In this document: positions 58,882 to 64,000 of the stretch, one piece after another | Position numbering within the stretch: the first letter of the stretch is position 1 | Layout of the letters: each line of letters begins with the position of its first letter | Source of the DNA: Pseudomonas sp. PDM14 | Lineage (GTDB): Bacteria > Pseudomonadota > Gammaproteobacteria > Pseudomonadales > Pseudomonadaceae | DNA: 64,000 nucleotides | Direction: 5' to 3' | Assembly (NCBI RefSeq): GCF_014851905.1 | Contig: NZ_JACVAQ010000003.1 | Location: 124,001 to 188,000 of the forward strand | Translations under genes and position numbers: made by a program | Notes under the pieces: generated by a model | What the model was told of the DNA's origin: nothing | Seen by the model: only the letters and a program-made list of their open reading frames with translations | Database searches by the model: none

Positions 58882-61800
58882 TGCAATTCCTCAGGAACAA
58901 TATGCCAACTTTGGCGGCCGCTGCTATTAGGGTCGTCACCAACCGTTCCAGGGTCACTGGCACCTGCGCTACCATAAACCTTGTTCCCTGGTGCGAGTGT
59001 AAACCCTCCGACTGCAGGGAAGCGAACGCCGGAAACAACATCCTTCGAAGTCCCGTAAGTGTCTTTCGAGCTAACGATTTTGTCGTTATTCAGATCTAGT
59101 ACGTTGTAATCAGTTCTGCCGCCAGTATGGGCGTCTATACCGTAAAGCCATGTGTCGGCACCTGCTTTGCACGGGTCCTGATTTGGCGTCAAACTGCTTG
59201 TGAAGAGCGTTCTGCCCCGTGCCGCCATGTTGTTGACCACCATTTCTCCTGTCAGTGTTTGTGCACCAGAAGTATTTTCTACCGCGAGATCAAGGGCCCA
59301 ACCCCACGTTTTTACGTTTTCGTCCTTGAGCATGTACTCAGGATCAATGGGGCCGCTCGGGTTGGGGGCTGTATACCAGAGAATGCTTTCGCTGCTCAGC
59401 AAGCGAATATCACTGACCGCACTTTGCTGTTCATCGCCAATAGTTACACCATTAGCTTGAGTAGTGAATTTCTGCTTCTGCAGTCGGCTGCGCTGGGATG
59501 CCAAGAGGCTTGAGGCCGATGTAGTTTGGCGTTTGGTCTTCCTGTCCCATATCCCATACAGCGACATTGAACGACTGGTATCTACGTTGGCATCACTGCT
59601 CTCAAAATATTTTCCTGTACCTATCAAGACTAGGTAGCCATATCCAGTTGGGTGGCGAACCAAGGAGGGCTGAATAGTGATAGCCTGTCTTTTTTGCTGG
59701 CCCGACTTTGAATCCCTCGCAGTAAAGATAGGTTTATCTCCGTAAGCAATTTTGAAGTCATTTACCGTTGTGGCTGCGACTTCGGGAAGCTTCCGGCTGA
59801 ACGGGTCAGTAGCAGTGCTTGAGGCGTTAGTGGGCAGTAGGTCAAAGCGCCACAAATTACCCTGCAGGTCTCCGGCATACGCGTAGTCAACAACTCCATC
59901 ACCGTTATTGTCGGCTCCACGTACGCTGGAAAGGCCGTTTGGTAATGTGACACCAGACTCTACAACCGCAGGCACAGTAAGTTTCTTTAAGAGTGTCCCT
60001 TTCTTGATATCAATAACCATAAGCGAAGCTTTGTCACTGGTGCTGTTATAGCCATTTCCCATAAGCACCGCCCACTGCCCCGAATGTAGTCGGGTAATTT
60101 CCGGCTGAGCGAATGTGAAACCCAGATCGCTATCGGAGGTCGAATCGAACTCCCATAGTAGTTTTATATTTTCCGGATCTGTGATGTCCAACGCAAACAG
60201 GGCTTTCCCACCTGCGCGCAGAGTGCCAATCAGAACAGTGCGCCATCCCTCGTTTGTTGCATCGCCAAAATATATATCACGTACAACAGGCGAGCCATCT
60301 ACAAAGAAACGATGTTCGCCGCCCTTGTAGTTTTGCCCGGTTAGCCTGTATAGATTTTTTATTACTTCAGTTGGGATGTAGGCAAATTCTTCTTTGCCGC
60401 TAGCTGCGTTGAATCCGTGCAGCATGCCGTCGTTGCCACCCACATAAATCATTTCTTTGCGTTTGGATTTATGGTTGGCTTCTCTAAATTTCGAATAGCT
60501 TTGATAGCCTGAGCGATTGCCGTCAGGGTTTTCGATGGCGTCCGCCAAATAAGAAAGATAACTGGGTGTTCCTACTACAACCGGACTGGAGTTGATGATG
60601 TCGCCTAGTATCGTGCTACGCTTTCTGAATTTGGTCGTATCCGTACCTTCATTGCTTCTATCGCCTCTGATATAAGCGACTCGATTTTGCCCGCGACTAT
60701 CGGTGGTTCCTGCAATTAAACTCTCGGGGTTCAGGTTGAGAAACGATTGAAAGGTGCTGCCAAGATTGCTCCATGTGAACTCTTTGAATCCAGTGGTGCT
60801 GTTGTTTGCATCTTTCATGAAAACTTTTCGGGTGCTGGCGCTTATGCTCTGGTTAGCGGTTTTTGCACTCCACTTGGCTTCTTGGTCCCCGTTACTGCTA
60901 ATCAAAGTTTTTACGAGCTCACCACTCCAGTCTTCACTGGAAAACTGTGTCGCATATACGTTGCTCTGAATGCTATTGCTATCGGCATCAGAAACAAATG
61001 ATGCTGAAACTGCAGGTCTTGCTGCAGAAGTGGTTCGGTCAGAAATTCGGTTCAAAATATCTTTAAATGCATTAACCATATCTTCGGGGCTGTCAACGCT
61101 AAAAAATTCACCGCGAGAGTTTATGGCTGCATGCCAAAGGTCATATACGTTGTTTGCGCTGCCGCTGCCGGCGGCGGGCCATGCTTTGGCGCCGCTGACC
61201 AAGTTATCATAACCCGTGCCGCCAAATGTCCCCTTCAATGGGTCCCATTCAAGACCGGGCTGCACTAGGGAATTCGTAAGGCCAAGCCCCATTACGAAGT
61301 TGACCATATGCTGCCAAGTGGCGGGGTTGTTACGGGGGTCCCAGTAGTCACTGTCTGCATTATTGCTCTTGAAGGGATAATAGGGCTGCAGTCCATTGTC
61401 TAAGCCAGAATTTAAGTCCGTTGCCCAATAGTGCATGGCGAGATCGGCAAACGTTTGAGTCGTAGAGTCGGAAAACGGTTTGGTGGAGTTTTTGTATGCT
61501 GTGTTGTCAGGGAGTGAGAAGTTTACATCGTCAGATCGTAGGGTGTTACTTGGTGCGGTATAGGAGTCGTTCCACATGCCATCTGTCATCACAATGTGAT
61601 AACTAGGGCGGCAGGAGTAAGTATTGCCAGCGTTGTTGCTTTGGCTCGAATCATTTGGATATTTTTGCCACGCGGTCGCTGATTTAAGAAACTCGCCGGC
61701 ACGGCGAATGCCCTGGCGCAAATATGTGCTTTGATCGAAAAAAGGATCTTGGAGATATGAGAATAGTTGGCCCTTTTGCGGCGCGTTGTATTCTCTGAAT

Positions 61801-62849
61801 TTGTTGTCCTTGCAGTTGGTGTTGCTCCCATCGAACGATGTGCATTTTCCTAAGCCCTGCCAAGTTATACGGACGGACTGGGGGAGTTCTGCAAAGGCAA
61901 TTTGTGCAGCGCTCAAAGTGGCCAGCGCTCTATTTCTATAAAAGGAGTACCAGATGGCAAAGTTCTGTCGTTCATCTTTACCTACGGCACTGTCGTCTGT
62001 ACGGATTTCTCCTGATGTGGTTGAAACAAATACGGGTTTGTAGCAGTTTTCGTCGGCTCTTCTATTGGTGGCGATAGTAGTACAGCTAGGGAGCGCTTCG
62101 TCGTAAAGGTAGTAGTATGCTTGTGTTGCGGTCGATCTTAGATCGGTTGTTGATCTGATTGTATATGTTGAGTTTGAGCGGCTGCAGGTTAGTGCGGTAA
62201 TGGTTGCGGGTGCGCTAACGATGGTGGCTGTGCAGTTTGTGTTGGAAATTCGATTTATTTTAAATTTAATATTGTTGAAAATAATTTCGCTGGAAGATTG
62301 GCCGTTAGTGAGCGTTTGGTTTGTTGTGGTGTCTAAATAGAAGTCAGGGGTTGGGTTGTACGCATAGCGACTGGAGGTGTTGCTGAAACCGTACTGAGTC
62401 GTAGACTGTAACGTGTCTTTTGGGTTGTATGCCCAAGTTGCGCGATAACCATTATTCAGGTTGAAGGAGCCACGGCCTGGGTTCATACCATTGTGGTACG
62501 CGGTGGTGAAGCTGGTACTGAACGGTGTGGTAGAGAGTGCGCCACTTGTTTCGTATTTTGGCGGAATACGGTAGGTGATGGCGGGGTTGTAGCTCATCGG
62601 GTTGAAGTATGCAGCCTTGGCTCGGCGCGTGCTGTGTAGATTGTCGATACTGTCTGGGACGAATGCCCACACCATGCTGCCTGAGTCATCAAGGGTCAGG
62701 ATTAGATTGGGGGCGACAGTTTCGCTCAGGATGAGTGGTGTTTGGCTGATGTTCAACACGGCGGCATTGGCTGGCAGTGACGCGCCGAAGTAAATTCCGA
62801 AGAGTACGGCGCTCGCCAGAGATTTTTCTAGGCTGTTTGAGAGCTTCAT
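58878..62849 (-). CDS. pilY1: type IV pilus adhesin / mechanosensor PilY1
   Basis: The protein has 1323 residues, longer than P. aeruginosa PilY1 (about 1160). Order: signal peptide (to about residue 30), a von Willebrand A-like region with MIDAS D54-S56-S58 (LDDSGSM) and IVMTDGMWND, then the PilY1 propeller domain (SSPVVVGTPSYLSYLAD, MIYVGGNDGMLHGFNA, EEFAYIPTEVI). A Ca-binding EF-like loop begins at D980 (DNNGDGVVDYAYAGD). It primes pilus assembly with the minor pilins and modulates c-di-GMP signalling in Pseudomonas. Wobble usage is AT-rich compared with neighbours. It is separated by 30 bp from pilX and overlaps pilE. Confidence 0.94.
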   Translation of the reverse strand: MKLSNSLEKSLASAVLFGIYFGASLPANAAVLNISQTPLILSETVAPNLILTLDDSGSMVWAFVPDSIDNLHSTRRAKAAYFNPMSYNPAITYRIPPKYETSGALSTTPFSTSFTTAYHNGMNPGRGSFNLNNGYRATWAYNPKDTLQSTTQYGFSNTSSRYAYNPTPDFYLDTTTNQTLTNGQSSSEIIFNNIKFKINRISNTNCTATIVSAPATITALTCSRSNSTYTIRSTTDLRSTATQAYYYLYDEALPSCTTIATNRRADENCYKPVFVSTTSGEIRTDDSAVGKDERQNFAIWYSFYRNRALATLSAAQIAFAELPQSVRITWQGLGKCTSFDGSNTNCKDNKFREYNAPQKGQLFSYLQDPFFDQSTYLRQGIRRAGEFLKSATAWQKYPNDSSQSNNAGNTYSCRPSYHIVMTDGMWNDSYTAPSNTLRSDDVNFSLPDNTAYKNSTKPFSDSTTQTFADLAMHYWATDLNSGLDNGLQPYYPFKSNNADSDYWDPRNNPATWQHMVNFVMGLGLTNSLVQPGLEWDPLKGTFGGTGYDNLVSGAKAWPAAGSGSANNVYDLWHAAINSRGEFFSVDSPEDMVNAFKDILNRISDRTTSAARPAVSASFVSDADSNSIQSNVYATQFSSEDWSGELVKTLISSNGDQEAKWSAKTANQSISASTRKVFMKDANNSTTGFKEFTWSNLGSTFQSFLNLNPESLIAGTTDSRGQNRVAYIRGDRSNEGTDTTKFRKRSTILGDIINSSPVVVGTPSYLSYLADAIENPDGNRSGYQSYSKFREANHKSKRKEMIYVGGNDGMLHGFNAASGKEEFAYIPTEVIKNLYRLTGQNYKGGEHRFFVDGSPVVRDIYFGDATNEGWRTVLIGTLRAGGKALFALDITDPENIKLLWEFDSTSDSDLGFTFAQPEITRLHSGQWAVLMGNGYNSTSDKASLMVIDIKKGTLLKKLTVPAVVESGVTLPNGLSSVRGADNNGDGVVDYAYAGDLQGNLWRFDLLPTNASSTATDPFSRKLPEVAATTVNDFKIAYGDKPIFTARDSKSGQQKRQAITIQPSLVRHPTGYGYLVLIGTGKYFESSDANVDTSRSMSLYGIWDRKTKRQTTSASSLLASQRSRLQKQKFTTQANGVTIGDEQQSAVSDIRLLSSESILWYTAPNPSGPIDPEYMLKDENVKTWGWALDLAVENTSGAQTLTGEMVVNNMAARGRTLFTSSLTPNQDPCKAGADTWLYGIDAHTGGRTDYNVLDLNNDKIVSSKDTYGTSKDVVSGVRFPAVGGFTLAPGNKVYGSAGASDPGTVGDDPNSSGRQSWHIVPEELQ

Positions 62850-62879
62850 ATGGTGCTCCTGAGTGGGGCGGCAATTACC

Positions 62880-63434
62880 TTAATTACTTTCAATTCGACC
62901 TTTCGAATCAATTGCGACAGTTGAGCGAATAGCGGAAGAAAGGTCGTTGTTGGTGGCGATGCCATTGACCTCATAGCGAAATATTCCGATGCCGAGAATC
63001 ATGTTGCCATATTCGGGGTTCTCAGTTTCGCCTTGACTACTCCCCGATGGGGCTGGTTGTGCGTACCATTGAGCGGCACCAAAAAGGGTTGTTCCATCAT
63101 TGGGTGAATAAACCTGAACATTTGATTTGTCCACGGCGTATTCTGGTTCTCTATTTAGTAGGCAAAGCTTCTTTGTGGCGATGTTTTCGCAGTTGTCGCT
63201 TGGCTCTTGGGGGCCGCGCTCCGTAGTTCTTCTTTCACCATCACGGAGTGCAGACTCGGCGACTGTGAGCAATTGTTTGTTTTCGATCATGTTGCCTGTG
63301 ATCTTGGCTTCCAATGAGATTTCACGCATGTTAGATATCGCAAGGGCTGTTATCACCAAGAGAAATACGAGGGCGATTACAAGGCTTACACCATTTTGTG
63401 TATTGAGATTTTTGATCTGATAGGCGCGCGTCAT
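62880..63434 (-). CDS. pilX: type IV minor pilin PilX
   Basis: The protein has 184 residues. Prepilin leader ending in NTQNG is followed by VSLVIALVFLLVITALAISNMREISLEAKITGNMIENKQLL, typical of PilX. The +5 position is Ile rather than Glu. A Cys pair (DNCENIATKKLCL) may form a disulfide. Its ATG overlaps the pilW stop (ATGA at 63431-63434). Confidence 0.9.
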   Translation of the reverse strand: MTRAYQIKNLNTQNGVSLVIALVFLLVITALAISNMREISLEAKITGNMIENKQLLTVAESALRDGERRTTERGPQEPSDNCENIATKKLCLLNREPEYAVDKSNVQVYSPNDGTTLFGAAQWYAQPAPSGSSQGETENPEYGNMILGIGIFRYEVNGIATNNDLSSAIRSTVAIDSKGRIESN

Positions 63435-64000
63435 GGCATCAAGTTCCGTATGCTGGAGCTGCTTGAAAGCATGGTGTATAGCTTGTGATCTGTTGGCTCA
63501 TTACCAAACCAATGCTTGTAAGCCATGCTGCTATTGCTCTTTGTTATTTCGTTGGTGCTTGTGGCAAGTATAGAAAATTGAATGGCTCTTATCGTTCTTC
63601 CGTCTTCCGGGTCTGCTGAGTATTCAGAGATCTTTTTCTCGTCTCCAGAGTTGAATCCGTACTCGAAGCGAATGGCTGCGATATTGGTAGCTATGACCAC
63701 GCCCCTGCAGGTCAGGTTTAAAGTGGAGTCTCCATTATCTTGTAGGGTGAAAACCTCTGTGACGGGGTCCGCCTTGAGGTAAGGTTTGGTTGGAATATTA
63801 TTAATATCGTTTCCATCACAGGTTTTGGCGTTGGTGAAGGCGGGTTGGTAGCGTATGCAAAATGAAGAGTCATCAACTTTTTTTACGGTTTGGCCGGCAC
63901 TCATGTTTCCGCAGTCAGCGGTTGCCGGGAATGCTGATTCGAATGTTTCGTCAGGGCGTCGGCGATAACCGGTTTTAGAGAGTTGCTGGTCGATGATCAG
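63431..64000 (-). CDS. pilW: type IV minor pilin PilW (N-terminus outside window)
   Basis: The frame is open from the right edge of the window; 189 residues of the C-terminal part are visible (LIIDQQLSKTGYRRR ... SSSIRNLMP). An internal ATG at 63904 is not the start. Identity rests on the size of the visible part, the GYRRRP segment found in PilW proteins and the conserved pilW-pilX-pilY1-pilE order. It is coupled to pilX. Confidence 0.85.
   Translation of the reverse strand: MIIDQQLSKTGYRRRPDETFESAFPATADCGNMSAGQTVKKVDDSSFCIRYQPAFTNAKTCDGNDINNIPTKPYLKADPVTEVFTLQDNGDSTLNLTCRGVVIATNIAAIRFEYGFNSGDEKKISEYSADPEDGRTIRAIQFSILATSTNEITKSNSSMAYKHWFGNEPTDHKLYTMLSSSSSIRNLMP

Noticed and set aside
60655-60680. 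RGD tripeptide in PilY1 (IRGDRSNEG), suggesting integrin binding
   Set aside because: Similar (Y/W)xRGDR-type segments are, as far as I recall, common within the PilY1 propeller family, so the tripeptide alone is no evidence of integrin binding here.

Overview
This window is a high-GC chromosomal segment of a Pseudomonas-type gammaproteobacterium (Pseudomonas or Ectopseudomonas, not P. aeruginosa itself). From about 13.7 kb rightwards the gene content and order follow the P. aeruginosa PA4615-PA4551 neighbourhood as I remember it: fpr, mscL, two YdcH-like genes, radA, mapZ, DUF3015, cstA-ybdD, yjiA, glyA, morA, ettA, a lon-like gene, yqhA, fklB, ispB, rplU-rpmA-obg-proB-creA, rpsT, murJ, ribF, ileS-lspA-fkbX-ispH and the minor pilin genes. 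No tRNA, rRNA, CRISPR array, prophage or intact insertion sequence was seen. Almost all the DNA is ordinary core genome, so the notable points lie at gene boundaries, in inserted genes and in regulatory sites.

Layout. 1-5 kb: the end of an RND-pump outer membrane channel, then trmA with a purine permease, then a DJ-1-family gene coupled to a small lipoprotein. 4.9-6.4 kb: a metal-responsive set with a MerR-type regulator, a divergent cation exporter and DUF3703, with a textbook 19-bp-spacer MerR promoter. 6.6-9.5 kb: the cyanide-insensitive/bd-type oxidase cioAB plus a DUF2474 peptide, with an Anr/FNR box upstream. 9.5-13.7 kb: a Fur box, an ECF sigma factor, its FecR anti-sigma factor and an STN-type TonB receptor, together an iron-siderophore surface-signalling unit. 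13.7-21.1 kb: rlmG, fpr, a TerC-CBS protein, mscL, the YdcH pair, an acetyltransferase, radA and a 59-codon small gene. 21.2-25 kb: three minus-strand genes that overlap end to start, ending in the c-di-GMP receptor gene mapZ. The first two are uncharacterised exported proteins. 25-43 kb: carbon starvation transport, GTPase, exonuclease, glyA, the large c-di-GMP enzyme morA, ettA, a nucleotidyltransferase, a DUF4105 outer-membrane protein and a Lon-like protease. 43-46.6 kb: PA4575-like, yqhA, fklB, a Fur-box-controlled small gene (PA4570-like) and ispB. 46.7-58.4 kb: translation, cell-wall and isoprenoid housekeeping genes. 58.4-64 kb: pilE, pilY1, pilX and partial pilW on the minus strand, in visibly AT-richer DNA.

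The points most worth following are: (1) the DUF3142 lipoprotein - anchored periplasmic protein - mapZ overlap operon; (2) the abrupt change in base composition inside the 3' part of ispH, leading into a minor-pilin cluster that lacks pilY2, which looks like allelic replacement; (3) two copies of a short inverted-repeat element, one between the Fur box and the ECF sigma gene and one abutting the fklB stop codon; (4) two Anr-type boxes in front of small genes of unknown function. I do not see a clearly new multi-gene defence or mobile system, and I do not claim one.
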